From Candidatus Heimdallarchaeota archaeon LC_2 (lineage in GTDB: Archaea; Asgardarchaeota; Heimdallarchaeia; Heimdallarchaeales; Kariarchaeaceae), in contig MDVR01000173.1 in NCBI GenBank assembly GCA_001940725.1, positions 1-38,371 of the forward strand: a stretch of 38,371 nucleotides of DNA, written 5' to 3'. A program made the position numbers and the translations under genes. The notes beneath the pieces are model-generated. The model was not told the DNA's origin. It searched no databases and was given only the letters and a program-made list of their open reading frames with translations. Below, in pieces: positions 8,495 to 17,486 of this stretch. The stretch's first letter is position 1. Each line of letters begins with the position of its first letter.

Positions 8495-9229
8495 TTGTTA
8501 ATCATTAGATTATTAAGAAAATTTTGGTTGTTATTTGAGAAAATTGAAGTTGATCTATCTATTCATTCAAAAATAATTCCACAGGGTAGTGCCATCGTGA
8601 CTGATAAAAAATCAAGTCGAGAGGAATCAATTGCGAAACTGTTTGATGATATGTATAGTTCAAAACCAGAACCACCAAATTTCGATAACTTTGATCCAAG
8701 TGCTAAGCTTCAAATCAAACACATATTAGAAAACAAGGCTAAATCTGTGTTAGAGGTGGGAATGGGTGCTGGTGGTATGTTGCTTGTATTGCAGGAACGT
8801 GGAGTTGAATTTGTATATGGAGTTGAACTTTCTCATGAAGGGACCAAATTAGCTCAAGAAAGATTTGAATTGTTCGGTGATATCGATAGAGCTGTTTTTT
8901 TTGAAGGAAGCTTTTTAGACTACAAACCTCAAAAAGTTGATGTGGTTTCTTTTCATCAAGTTCTTCACTGTCATCCAGATATAGAAGGAATGGTATACAA
9001 ATCTTTAGAGGCATCTCCTAAAATAATAATAAACACAATGCCTCGTAAAACTTGGTATACAACATTATTATTTAATCTAATATCTCTTTTCAAATTCGCT
9101 GCAAAGGGATTTAAGCCATATTCGCATTCACCTAAAAAGGTTGAAACGATTTTACAAGAACATAATTATTCAAAAATTTTTACTGAAAAGGAGTTCATCT
9201 GGGAGACCAGTCTCTTTAAGTTGGAATAA
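8495..9229 (+). CDS. Class I SAM-dependent methyltransferase
   Basis: The 244-residue protein has the Rossmann SAM-binding core: motif I VLEVGMGAGGMLLVL, the acidic end of strand 2 in VYGVELSHEGTKLAQERF, then VDVVSFHQVLHCHPD at motif IV. This is the layout of generic small-molecule or O-methyltransferases. The late region contains a hydrophobic stretch (LLFNLISLFKFAAKGF) that may form a lid. The first ATG-like start is TTG at 8495; the first 30 residues look non-conserved, and the GTG at 8597 would also give an intact methyltransferase. Substrate cannot be told. It does not share an operon with gatD. Confidence 0.75.
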   Translation: MLIIRLLRKFWLLFEKIEVDLSIHSKIIPQGSAIVTDKKSSREESIAKLFDDMYSSKPEPPNFDNFDPSAKLQIKHILENKAKSVLEVGMGAGGMLLVLQERGVEFVYGVELSHEGTKLAQERFELFGDIDRAVFFEGSFLDYKPQKVDVVSFHQVLHCHPDIEGMVYKSLEASPKIIINTMPRKTWYTTLLFNLISLFKFAAKGFKPYSHSPKKVETILQEHNYSKIFTEKEFIWETSLFKLE

Positions 9230-9324
9230 AAATCATTGAAGTTTTCTGAAATCAAGAAGATTATGAAGTAATTTTGTTTTATTAAGTTTAATGATATTTA
9301 AGAAATTATTAGAATAATGATTTT

Positions 9325-9440
9325 TTATGCAGTTCCTTTAGTTGGTTCTTCATCTACTGTTGGCCGTATAATTGTTTTCCAGAGTACATAGGTTGAAATC
9401 CAGAAACCAATTAAGATTAATAATGCAAATGAATGCTTAA
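9325..9440 (-). pseudogene. Possible small single-pass membrane protein, start lost or frameshifted
   Basis: The 9230-9581 gap holds one protein-like stretch on the minus strand: a hydrophobic helix (FALLILIGFWISTYVLW), a basic KTIIRP stop-transfer and an acidic tail ending EPTKGTA, closed by TAA at 9325-9327. The frame has a TAG at 9441-9443 and no usable start codon before the helix. One frame over, a TTG reads LEDR just upstream, so a one-base slip would rebuild a protein of about 40 residues. It may be a real gene with a sequencing error or a recent pseudogene. I see nothing else in this gap. Confidence 0.35.
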
Positions 9441-9581
9441 CCTATCTTCCAAACTTACTACAATAATGATACGACTGTAAAATTCGCGTAAATTTTTCAT
9501 CATGAAAGTTCGTGGATACGAAGTTGAGAAAAATACGTATACTATTTCGTAAATATTTTCAACTAACGATTTAATTTCAGA

Positions 9582-10967
9582 ATGAATATGGCCAAAAAAA
9601 AGGCAACAATCTCAACTAGCGCCTCAACATATGCTAATTATTCAGAGGCGGTTGAGAAAAAGCTTACATCAATAAAAGCCACACCTGGGGATCGAATCCA
9701 TATCATCCAAGGTTTAAAAGATATAGAAGGAATTTTGATAGCTCAAAATGAGATGGGTAATCCTGATTCAATAAAGATCAAATTGGATAATGGTTATAAT
9801 ATTGGTATAAAATTCAATGAAGAGACAGAAATAAACAAATTAGAAGGTTCTATTGAATTAGAGAAATTCCAAATTAGGATTCCAAAACAAAATAAAAATC
9901 TACCAGAAGTATCATTATTAGCAACCGGCGGAACTATTGCTTCTAGAATTGATTATCAAACTGGAGGTGTTGTCATGGCGATGCAACCAGAAGAAATATT
10001 TGCATCATTACCTGAATTATTTGATGAAGTATCTTTTAAAACAGTTAAATCACTCTATAATCTTGGTTCGGAGGACATGAACCATAATGAATGGGGTACA
10101 ATTGCTGAAAACGTAGTTTCAGAATTGAATGGAGGAACAAAAGGGGTTATCATTTCTCATGGTACAGATACAATGGGATATACAGCTGCAGCACTGAGTT
10201 TTATGGTTTCCAATATCAATGCACCAGTTGTAATTACAGGAGCTCAAAGATCTTCAGACCGAGGATCATTTGATGGTGCTATTAATCTTATATCAGCTGC
10301 AAGAGTGGCGGCGAAATCCAATATCGCTTCAGTTATGGTGTGTATGCATGAAACATCAGATGATAATTATTGTAGATTATCTCGAGGAACCAAAGTTAGG
10401 AAAATGCACACATCAAGAAGAGATGCTTTCAAATCGATCAATGAAGACCCTTTGGCGAGAATAGATGTTGAGGGTAATTTAACAGAATTACATACATCAC
10501 TACCGAGAAGACATAATGGAGACACAGTACTCAAGAAAGATTTTGATGATCGAATTACATTAATTAAAATTTTCCCAGGAATTACTCCTGATATTCTTGA
10601 TTGGTATATTGATAAAGGAACTAAAGGAATTATTATTGAAGGTACAGGATTGGGGCATGTTCCATCATTTCCAACGAATAAAACTAAATCATGGCTGCCA
10701 TCTTTGAAACGAGCTGTGGAAGATGGAATTTTTGTAGGAATGACCAGTCAATGTCTTTACGGAAGAGTTCATCCATATGTATACCGTGCATTAAGAGCAA
10801 CCTATCAAACAGGTGTAACATATCTAGGTGACATGCTTCCAGAAACAGCTTTAATAAAAATTGGATGGGTACTTGGAAACTATACAGAAATTGAGAAAAT
10901 AAAAAATTCAATGCTGACAAATTATGCTGGAGAAATTTCTGATTCTAGCATGTATGTGGGGTATTAA
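9582..10967 (+). CDS. gatD: Glu-tRNA(Gln) amidotransferase subunit D
   Basis: GatD is the glutaminase half of the archaeal GatDE complex, which turns misacylated Glu-tRNA(Gln) into Gln-tRNA(Gln). It is archaea-specific. The 461 residues show an N-terminal small barrel domain (about 30-95: GDRIHIIQGLKDIEGILI) and then an L-asparaginase-type domain: LLATGGTIAS with catalytic Thr118, HGTDTMGYTAAALSFM with the second catalytic Thr-Asp pair, TGAQRSSDRGSFD, and GTGLGHVP near the C-terminus. The start ATG follows a long AT-rich leader. The stop is two bases before the gatE start, so the two subunits are translated from one message in matched amounts. Confidence 0.96.
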   Translation: MNMAKKKATISTSASTYANYSEAVEKKLTSIKATPGDRIHIIQGLKDIEGILIAQNEMGNPDSIKIKLDNGYNIGIKFNEETEINKLEGSIELEKFQIRIPKQNKNLPEVSLLATGGTIASRIDYQTGGVVMAMQPEEIFASLPELFDEVSFKTVKSLYNLGSEDMNHNEWGTIAENVVSELNGGTKGVIISHGTDTMGYTAAALSFMVSNINAPVVITGAQRSSDRGSFDGAINLISAARVAAKSNIASVMVCMHETSDDNYCRLSRGTKVRKMHTSRRDAFKSINEDPLARIDVEGNLTELHTSLPRRHNGDTVLKKDFDDRITLIKIFPGITPDILDWYIDKGTKGIIIEGTGLGHVPSFPTNKTKSWLPSLKRAVEDGIFVGMTSQCLYGRVHPYVYRALRATYQTGVTYLGDMLPETALIKIGWVLGNYTEIEKIKNSMLTNYAGEISDSSMYVGY

Positions 10968-10969
10968 TC

Positions 10970-12952
10970 ATGTCATCAACAATCAAAACCAAAGCTCCAG
11001 AAAATATAGACTTTACTAAAGAAGGGTTAATGGTAGGTCTCGAATTCCACCAGCAAGTGTTAGCTCCTTACAATGATCAAGATCGTTCAGTAACTTATGG
11101 AAGTAAATTATTTTGTCCTTGTCCTGCAATGTTACGGGATGATGATTCAGATATTCAAGTAACAAGGAAATTTAGAGCAGTATCCGGTGAAACAGGAGAT
11201 ATTGATATCACCGCTCAATTTGAGAAAAATAAACAATCCACTACTATATATGAGGCATTTACAGATACTACTTGCTTAATTGAATTGGATGAGGAACCAA
11301 TCTTACCAATTAATGAAGAGGCACTTTTTAGAACTCTGGCAATCTCAAAGAAAATATTTAATTTAGAATTGGTTGATGAAATTCTTGTAAATCGCAAAGC
11401 CATTATTGATGGTAGTAACACATCTGGATTTCAAAGAACTAGTCAAATTGCTTATGGAACAAAGGATTCTTTCATAACTGTTGATGGTAAAAAAATCGGG
11501 ATTTATCAAGCCAATTTGGAAGAAGATTCAGCCAAAAACGTCGGTAAGGAGGGTAAAACTAGAAAATTTAGATTGGATCGTTTGGGTATTCCATTAATTG
11601 AAATTGCAACCTCCCCTGATATTAGATCTCCAGAAGAAGCTCTTGCTACTGCTAAGAGAATAGGTGGTTTGCTAAGAACAACTGGATATGTAAAACGAGG
11701 ACAAGGTACAATTCGTCAAGATCTTAATGTTTCAATTACAAGAGGAACGAGAATAGAAATCAAAGGTGTTTCGGAATTAGATCTCTTACCATTATATGTA
11801 AAGAATGAAGCGATTAGACAAAGTCGAATGTTAGAATTACTTGACATTATGGAATCTAGACTCATTACTCCTAAAAAGATAAGAGCAGTCAAGCCTATTG
11901 ATGTATCAAAAATATTCAAAAAGTGTGAAGCTAAATTCGTGAAATCAGCTCTAAAAAAAGGAGAATCAATAACTGGATTTAGATTACCTCAATTTGCTGG
12001 CTTACTTGGTTTTGAGTTACAATCAGATTATAGATTAGGAACAGAATTCGCTGAAATTAGTAAAGTAACTGCAGGAGTTGGTGGGATCTTACATTCCGAT
12101 GAATTACCAAAATTCGGGATTACACAGGAGGAAGTAGATTCAGTTATAAAAATATTGAAAGTAAAGGATAACGATGGATTTATTCTAATAATTGGACCAA
12201 GGAATTTGGCTAATTTATCTATAGATGGCATAAAAGATATGATTTCAATGTGGATGACTAATGGAGGAATTGTTCCAGAAGTAAGGGCTCCAAGAGCAAA
12301 TGGTACGACAGGTTTCCTACGACCATTACCTGGGAAAGCAAGAATGTATCCAGAAACTGATTCAAAACCATTGCCATTAAGTGCAGAATTGTTAGATAGA
12401 ATTGAAAAAACTAAATTTGAGATGCCTGAAGACAGGGCAAAGAGATATACAAAGAATCTCAAATTATCAAAAGATCTTGCAGATCAACTAGTGTTACATC
12501 CTCAAAATACACTCTTTGAAGAAATTGTAAATAAATATAAAGTTGAACCAAAATTAGTTGCAAATACCTTAATTTCAACAATTGTTGATATTCGTAGACA
12601 GGGTTTTGATGTGACTTTGCTAACAAATGCTAAATACATTGAATTGTTTCAATTGGTCAGTGATTCATTAATTTCAGCTGATGCAATTTCTCAGATGATT
12701 ATAGGAATAATAGAAAATCCATCTAGCAAAGCTAAGGATCTTATTGAAACTTTGGGATTAACAAAAATGGATAGTTCTGAAATAGAGGACATTATTACAC
12801 AAATTATTGAAGAACATTTTGATCTCATAAAAGAAAGGGGTATGGGGGCAATGGGGAATTTAATGGGAAAAGCTATGGCTCAACTAACTGGAAAGGCAGA
12901 TGGAAAGCTAATTTCAGATCTCATCCGAAATGGGATTCAAAATCGATTATAG
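10970..12952 (+). CDS. gatE: Glu-tRNA(Gln) amidotransferase subunit E
   Basis: GatE is the kinase/transferase subunit of GatDE and binds tRNA(Gln). It belongs to the GatB/GatE family. Diagnostic pieces: MVGLEFHQQVLA (family: GLE-H-Q), LFCPCPAMLRDD, a DGSNTSGFQRTSQIAYGT stretch, EDSAKNVG, FRLDRLGIPLIEIATSPDI, and QGTIRQDLNVSI. An AspRS-like insert at about 280-400 is typical of GatE and absent from GatB. The C-terminal helical and YqeY-like tail ends with KADGKLISDLI, the tRNA-binding region. At 660 residues it is slightly longer than most GatE. It directly follows gatD. Confidence 0.96.
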   Translation: MSSTIKTKAPENIDFTKEGLMVGLEFHQQVLAPYNDQDRSVTYGSKLFCPCPAMLRDDDSDIQVTRKFRAVSGETGDIDITAQFEKNKQSTTIYEAFTDTTCLIELDEEPILPINEEALFRTLAISKKIFNLELVDEILVNRKAIIDGSNTSGFQRTSQIAYGTKDSFITVDGKKIGIYQANLEEDSAKNVGKEGKTRKFRLDRLGIPLIEIATSPDIRSPEEALATAKRIGGLLRTTGYVKRGQGTIRQDLNVSITRGTRIEIKGVSELDLLPLYVKNEAIRQSRMLELLDIMESRLITPKKIRAVKPIDVSKIFKKCEAKFVKSALKKGESITGFRLPQFAGLLGFELQSDYRLGTEFAEISKVTAGVGGILHSDELPKFGITQEEVDSVIKILKVKDNDGFILIIGPRNLANLSIDGIKDMISMWMTNGGIVPEVRAPRANGTTGFLRPLPGKARMYPETDSKPLPLSAELLDRIEKTKFEMPEDRAKRYTKNLKLSKDLADQLVLHPQNTLFEEIVNKYKVEPKLVANTLISTIVDIRRQGFDVTLLTNAKYIELFQLVSDSLISADAISQMIIGIIENPSSKAKDLIETLGLTKMDSSEIEDIITQIIEEHFDLIKERGMGAMGNLMGKAMAQLTGKADGKLISDLIRNGIQNRL

Positions 12953-13094
12953 CTGATTATGCGCAATAATTATGATCACAGTTATATGCAAATAGGTTTT
13001 CATATAACATATGAAATATTGATAATAGAGCTTGTTTTACCCGTATTTTAGTAATATTTAATAATTTAAAATATTCTTAAGAAACATATCGAGA

Positions 13095-13104
13095 TTTATA
13101 TATC
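13095..13104 (+). promoter_or_regulatory. TATA box for the winged-helix gene
   Basis: tttatatatc sits about 34 bases before the ATG at 13133, with a purine-rich cgaga just upstream in the BRE position. Spacing implies a leaderless or very short-leader message. Confidence 0.5.
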
Positions 13105-13132
13105 ATAATACCAATATTGTGTTAGAGTTAAA

Positions 13133-13630
13133 ATGGCAAAGGGGTCTATAATAAAACTTCCAAATGGAACTACCATAGAGATCTCTCCAAATATGACACC
13201 TGATCAAATCACTGCATTAGTAACTGCAGTTACAGCTACTGGAAGCATCGCCCCTCCATTACAAAATCAAGAAGTGGTTAATCAAACTGGAATTACATAT
13301 TCAAATGAATTAACACCTGCCGAAATTTGGCAATCTTCCAAACGGGAAAAAGTAGCTTTGTTTGTCAGATGGGCTTTCTCAGAGAACTTATGGTTTACTG
13401 CTAAAGAAGTATTGGAAGAACAGCTTAATTATACACCAACAATCATATTAGGAGAAACTTCCGCAATAGCCACCTATTTGGCAAGACTCTTTGATAATGG
13501 ATATCTTGACAGACAGAAAAGTGGTTCGAGAACAGTAAAATACAGAATTACAGATAAATTGTCGAATGATTATCCCTTGATTGAACAAAGAGAATTCACT
13601 GAATTAATAACATTAGAATTTACTCATTAA
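13133..13630 (+). CDS. Winged-helix DNA-binding protein
   Basis: The 165-residue protein begins with a short beta-hairpin motif (IIKLPNGTTIEISPNMTPDQI) resembling the N-terminal sensor-like tail of several archaeal regulators. A poorly conserved linker follows. A winged-helix domain spans about 75-150: KREKVALFVRWAF, FTAKEVLEEQLN, TSAIATYLARLFDNGYLDRQ as the recognition-helix region, and SRTVKYRIT as the wing. It is probably a small transcription regulator or DNA-binding accessory protein; target unknown. Its last 11 bases overlap the end of a convergent small gene. Confidence 0.65.
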   Translation: MAKGSIIKLPNGTTIEISPNMTPDQITALVTAVTATGSIAPPLQNQEVVNQTGITYSNELTPAEIWQSSKREKVALFVRWAFSENLWFTAKEVLEEQLNYTPTIILGETSAIATYLARLFDNGYLDRQKSGSRTVKYRITDKLSNDYPLIEQREFTELITLEFTH

Positions 13631-13787
13631 TACTTTTTAGATATTCAGTATAATCTTTTTCAGTGGCGGGACCAATACATTCAGAGATTACCCTTTTTCC
13701 CTTGCGTACGCTCTTGTACCAATAGTAGTAGATTTTTTTCATTTCTACTCCTGCCTTGGTCCGCCAAGCTCTTACTATTTTTCTCAC
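13620..13787 (-). CDS. Small conserved basic protein (YYYWYKS family)
   Basis: Reading the minus strand gives a 55-residue protein from a GTG at 13787, or 40 residues from an ATG at 13742, with stop at 13620-13622. The core reads KKIYYYWYKSVRKGKRVISE followed by CIGPATEKDY. Short archaeal proteins of the form Y-W-Y-K-S-x-R-x-G-K-x-V-x-x-x-x-I-G-P are common and usually unannotated; function unknown. They resemble the beta-hairpin start of IS1634-like transposases, so it may be a captured fragment of that domain. It is too short for most gene callers, but the open frame and composition support it. It converges on the winged-helix gene with an 11-base overlap. Confidence 0.55.
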   Translation of the reverse strand: MRKIVRAWRTKAGVEMKKIYYYWYKSVRKGKRVISECIGPATEKDYTEYLKSINE

Positions 13788-13943
13788 CCACACAAGACAT
13801 GTGAATGTGTATCAATTTATAATACTATTCCCGAGATAATCAATTAAAAAATTAAATTCGTAATAAATCAAATTTTTTATAAAAATAATAAAATTACCCG
13901 CCATGATCTAACCGTTATCTAATTCAATTTTAAATAAAGGTTT

Positions 13944-15590
13944 TCACGTTCCACAAACACTATCTGGTGTCGCCACCACTTCTTGCGAAGCTAATAATGT
14001 TCTCGATTCATTTGATAAATCCGTGTTTCTGTCATCTTCTCCCTCTTTCGATGTCTCGAAAAATGAGATCAACAAAGATGTGTTACCGTGATTTTTTACC
14101 GCCGTTTGATCACTGTTAACGGCGTTTCTGTTAGACAGATTAGAACTTCCTCTTATACGCTTTGGTGCTGTCGGAGTTTTCGGTTTCGCAAAACCTAGTT
14201 CTCTTACCTCAAATAAAGAAGACTTTAGATGAGAAGTAAGTTTAAAGTATTTAGCAGCTCGTTTGGCAATATTGGTTGCACCATTGAAATCAGCATCTCC
14301 CATCCATTTACAGGATACATTTTTACACTTGAAAAATTCCTGTTTGGGACGTTTACCTTTGGTATTACATTTCCAACATTTGATAGAGGTCCAACCCTCG
14401 GGGATAGTTAGGAATCTACGTTTATAGCCAGATTTGGATAATTTGTATTCCAACATCCAAGTAAGTTGACCATAAGCCCATCGATGAATTCTCTTTCGAT
14501 GTCGCTTGTTTCCATTGCCTCTTCTCTGTCCTCTACGGATTCCTTTTAACTTTCCAATACCAATCCACAGATCATATTGATCAGTCAAACTCAATAGATA
14601 TTTATTTATCTCAGCTGAAAGCTGATGACTAATCTCATATTTTAATTCTGATCTTTCGGATCGTAATTCTCTCAACAAACTATACAGACCGTCAGTCTGT
14701 TCATTATCTGTTGATCGTTTTGCTGCTTTGTGTTGTATTTCTGCAATCCTCTTATCTAATTTTAGGATTGCCAGTTTAGTATTTTCTATTCTTTCCAGCT
14801 TGATAAATTTATGACGAGATACTCCATGTGCAGTAATAATAGATATTACCGCATCACGATTAATACCCAGATCGATTCCTGCAATTGCTAACTCCTTATT
14901 TGATTTTTTAGGATAATATTTACTGGTTAATTGTTTTACCTTGTGTCGAATTGCAAAGATTGCATAATAATTCCTTCGAGATCTGATTATTCGTACTGCT
15001 TGGAGTGAACCTTCCATGGTTTTACAGATATGATATTTCTTAAGATCTAAATTTAAGGTCAATTTGTCATGTTGAATTTTCCTTTTTCCATTATTTATCA
15101 TAGAAGGATTTGTATCCATACTATCCATAATAGTTAGAGTTCTCTTGTGATAACGTAATTTAAATCTACGATATCCAATCGATCTAGGAACAGATGATTT
15201 GGCTGTAGGTATTGAAGCATTACCTTTCTCTTTCAATTCGAGATAGGATAGATACATACCAACTGCAGTATCCCTACATTCTTTCAGTTCATTCAAACTG
15301 ATGCGAGGAAATTGTATTTTCAAATCATGGTTAACTATATTACGATCTGAAGTTGTGCAGGTTAATTGATCCAATTTTCCTTTATCAATCTTAATGGAAA
15401 TCTTTCCATTTTTCTTCTCCCTATACTCAACCAATTCCTTTTGGTTATCTTCTATTACTCCAATATATCTCGATATAATACGAGAATCTCTACCTAGTAT
15501 TTGACGCAAGCGTTGTTTATGTTTATGACTCAATTTAGATGTATCAATTAATACTTTAACTGAGGTTGTAATTTTATTATTTCGAGTCAT
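13944..15590 (-). CDS. tnpB: TnpB (IS605/IS1341 OrfB) RNA-guided nuclease with displaced catalytic glutamate
   Basis: TnpB is the transposon-encoded RuvC-like, RNA-guided DNA nuclease ancestral to Cas12. The RuvC parts are: D240 in GIDLGIN, the RuvC-II strand DLWIGIGKLKGI where the usual Glu position is G346, the zinc ribbon C405xxC408 with C422 and C427, and D434 in DADFNGATNIA. The missing Glu is replaced by E398 in IPEGWTSIKCWKC, directly before the TSxxCxxC zinc motif; this is the rearranged layout reported for eukaryotic Fanzor and its TnpB relatives. At 548 residues it is long, with an extra 100-residue C-terminal tail, Ser/Asn-rich, after the RuvC-III motif. No tnpA lies next to it. 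A guide RNA gene would be expected to overlap the 3' end near 13860-13950. Confidence 0.9.
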   Translation of the reverse strand: MTRNNKITTSVKVLIDTSKLSHKHKQRLRQILGRDSRIISRYIGVIEDNQKELVEYREKKNGKISIKIDKGKLDQLTCTTSDRNIVNHDLKIQFPRISLNELKECRDTAVGMYLSYLELKEKGNASIPTAKSSVPRSIGYRRFKLRYHKRTLTIMDSMDTNPSMINNGKRKIQHDKLTLNLDLKKYHICKTMEGSLQAVRIIRSRRNYYAIFAIRHKVKQLTSKYYPKKSNKELAIAGIDLGINRDAVISIITAHGVSRHKFIKLERIENTKLAILKLDKRIAEIQHKAAKRSTDNEQTDGLYSLLRELRSERSELKYEISHQLSAEINKYLLSLTDQYDLWIGIGKLKGIRRGQRRGNGNKRHRKRIHRWAYGQLTWMLEYKLSKSGYKRRFLTIPEGWTSIKCWKCNTKGKRPKQEFFKCKNVSCKWMGDADFNGATNIAKRAAKYFKLTSHLKSSLFEVRELGFAKPKTPTAPKRIRGSSNLSNRNAVNSDQTAVKNHGNTSLLISFFETSKEGEDDRNTDLSNESRTLLASQEVVATPDSVCGT

Positions 15591-15604
15591 AAGACAATCA
15601 TCCG

Positions 15605-15766
15605 TATATTTAAAGCTGTGATCATATTGATTTTTCTAGTTCAATATTTATACTCAGAAGAAGCGAAAATAACAAATCACAACTAAGGCCTTTTCGAAAT
15701 TTTTTATTCTTCAAAGGATAATACTTCACATAATTATATAGAACACCGTTATATTTAAAGCTATGA
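15605..15766. repeat. Duplicated promoter-like element upstream of tnpB (gap 15591-15926)
   Basis: TATATTTAAAGCTGTGA at 15605-15621 recurs with one mismatch at 15750-15766, each preceded by ccgt. Read on the minus strand both give a TTTAAATATA TATA-like box; the first lies about 20 bases before the tnpB ATG. The second copy, 145 bases further out, has no gene behind it in this orientation. The rest of the 336-bp gap is very AT-rich and has a purine-rich aaagggag, a ribosome-binding site, at 15911-15918 just before the nuclease gene. I see no other feature. Confidence 0.5.
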
Positions 15767-15926
15767 AGAACATATTTCTAAAATACTTTATAAACGTCTA
15801 AAATGATCGTATAATTCAATATTAATATATTGTATTTCTCAGAAATATATTAAAAAATCGCTAATAATAAATATTACAAAGATTTAAACAGTTATAGAGA
15901 ATTTACATAAAAAGGGAGAATAATAA

Positions 15927-17486
15927 TTGTCCGATGACTTTGAAGATAAGTTCAGAAAGCGAACGAAGGAAAATCTTGATGTCTTAATCAGAAAAGCTAA
16001 ACCAAAGGAACAAACCGAATTTACAGATCCAGTTGATGAGTTAATTCATCATCCCTTGAGTCCAGAGATAGCAATCCAACCCATGAGTGAAACTTCATTA
16101 CAAATACTACACCCTCTAGGAATTGAATTCTCTGGATTTACTCCACTAGAACAAATTAAGTTCAGACCAGTTATCCCTTCCTCATATCGATTGATGAAAT
16201 TTATAGTATTATCACTAAAGCAAAAAATTCAAGGTTTGGCTATTATATCGAGGCAATTATTTTCTAACGACGTTTACAGTAAAGTACATGAGCATTACAA
16301 GAAAGCCAAGATTGAAACTGATTATAACAAATTAAAAATACTGGAGAGAATCCAAGCAAGATTGTTTTGGCAAAACATAAAAAAATATGCTCAGAGAAGA
16401 GGAGTGCCATTTAAACGTCGTTTATATCGCAAAGCAGGTCGATCTCAAATTGATTTATTGAATCACAGATTAAACATAGTTGGGAACCGATTGAGAAGAA
16501 AAACAATGGAAACAATAGGGACAGGAAAACTATTTTTTGAGGAAATTGAGACTGTTCATATAAATTTCTCTTCACTCGATTCAATAGAAGCAATTAGGCC
16601 AGTTTTGTATTTTATTGTTATTAGATCTCTTTCTGTTCCATTTTCACAAATTAGGGAACTGGTTGACAAAACAATTGAGATTGGGGTTCAATGGACCAAT
16701 AGTTGGATTGCTAGTATGGTATCAACGCAACACCATCCAAGAAAAATATCTTACTACAATTTATGCAATTTTGTCAATAGAACATTAAGAGAACTCGGAG
16801 TATTCCGATTCCGTCCCTTCCAGAGCAAGAAGGTAACAGGGTATTATTCTACGGAAGACTTTGATATGATATCAGACGTAGGAATTGTTTATTTAGGCAA
16901 GCAAACTCCAGAACAGAAAGCCGGAGAAAAGATACATCGTCAGGTTTTATCTAAATTCCCCCAACCAATTAATCTTCCACATTTTGAAAACATAGCACAT
17001 ACTGCTTATCCACAAATTATTGCCGAAACAATAATTAGAAACAAATTAGAGACATATAGTGGAAAGACTGATATTCTTATTTTCGGTGAAATTTCGGAGA
17101 AAGGAATTGAAAAACACAATAATTCTGATGTTATGCTCATTGCAGATATCAAAACATATGATTCCTCAAATATCCACATAAACCATCTTGAGACTACTCC
17201 CAATCAGGTATATCAGATCGAGCAATACTGTATGTTAATTGAAGGTCAAAATTATGACCTATCAAACACGATAAAAGCAATTATACATATAGACCGTCAA
17301 AATATACCATTTGAATTTATTGAATTTCTGTGGATCATTATCTCATTTAAGATTGAGGATCAACAGTATCAAAAAGAGCTCAATGAAGAAAATCATGATC
17401 TTGAACATCATTATTCCAATGATGATATGGCATTTTTCGATTTAGTAATTGCTGATAAGGGAATCAGGATCACATATTGGAAATGA
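15927..17486 (+). CDS. PD-(D/E)XK nuclease (RecB/Cas4-like) with long helical N-terminus
   Basis: The 519-residue protein carries a C-terminal nuclease core from about 325 to 500: AGEKIHRQVLSKF (the motif-I region with His), YSGKTDILIFGE (D382), ADIKTYD (D407-x-K409, the metal-binding D-x-K), and QIEQY (Q430xxxY434). This order matches RecB, Cas4 and AddB nucleases. The first 320 residues are basic and mostly helical, with KRRLYRKAGRSQIDLLNHRL and KTMETIGTG segments that could bind DNA; I recognise no known domain. There is no cysteine cluster, so it is not a Cas4 orthologue. A TTG start is preceded by a good gggag ribosome-binding site nine bases upstream. The next gene starts ten bases inside its 3' end, so the two proteins are translationally coupled. 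Confidence 0.8.
   Translation: MSDDFEDKFRKRTKENLDVLIRKAKPKEQTEFTDPVDELIHHPLSPEIAIQPMSETSLQILHPLGIEFSGFTPLEQIKFRPVIPSSYRLMKFIVLSLKQKIQGLAIISRQLFSNDVYSKVHEHYKKAKIETDYNKLKILERIQARLFWQNIKKYAQRRGVPFKRRLYRKAGRSQIDLLNHRLNIVGNRLRRKTMETIGTGKLFFEEIETVHINFSSLDSIEAIRPVLYFIVIRSLSVPFSQIRELVDKTIEIGVQWTNSWIASMVSTQHHPRKISYYNLCNFVNRTLRELGVFRFRPFQSKKVTGYYSTEDFDMISDVGIVYLGKQTPEQKAGEKIHRQVLSKFPQPINLPHFENIAHTAYPQIIAETIIRNKLETYSGKTDILIFGEISEKGIEKHNNSDVMLIADIKTYDSSNIHINHLETTPNQVYQIEQYCMLIEGQNYDLSNTIKAIIHIDRQNIPFEFIEFLWIIISFKIEDQQYQKELNEENHDLEHHYSNDDMAFFDLVIADKGIRITYWK

Noticed and set aside
9502..9552. 16-codon ORF before gatD (ATG at 9502)
   Set aside because: Too short and without any recognisable pattern; treated as chance.
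13944..15590. TnpB as a nuclease-dead repressor because the RuvC-II Glu is missing
   Set aside because: A candidate alternative Glu (E398) is present at the Fanzor-like position and both Asp residues are intact, so loss of activity is not the simplest reading.
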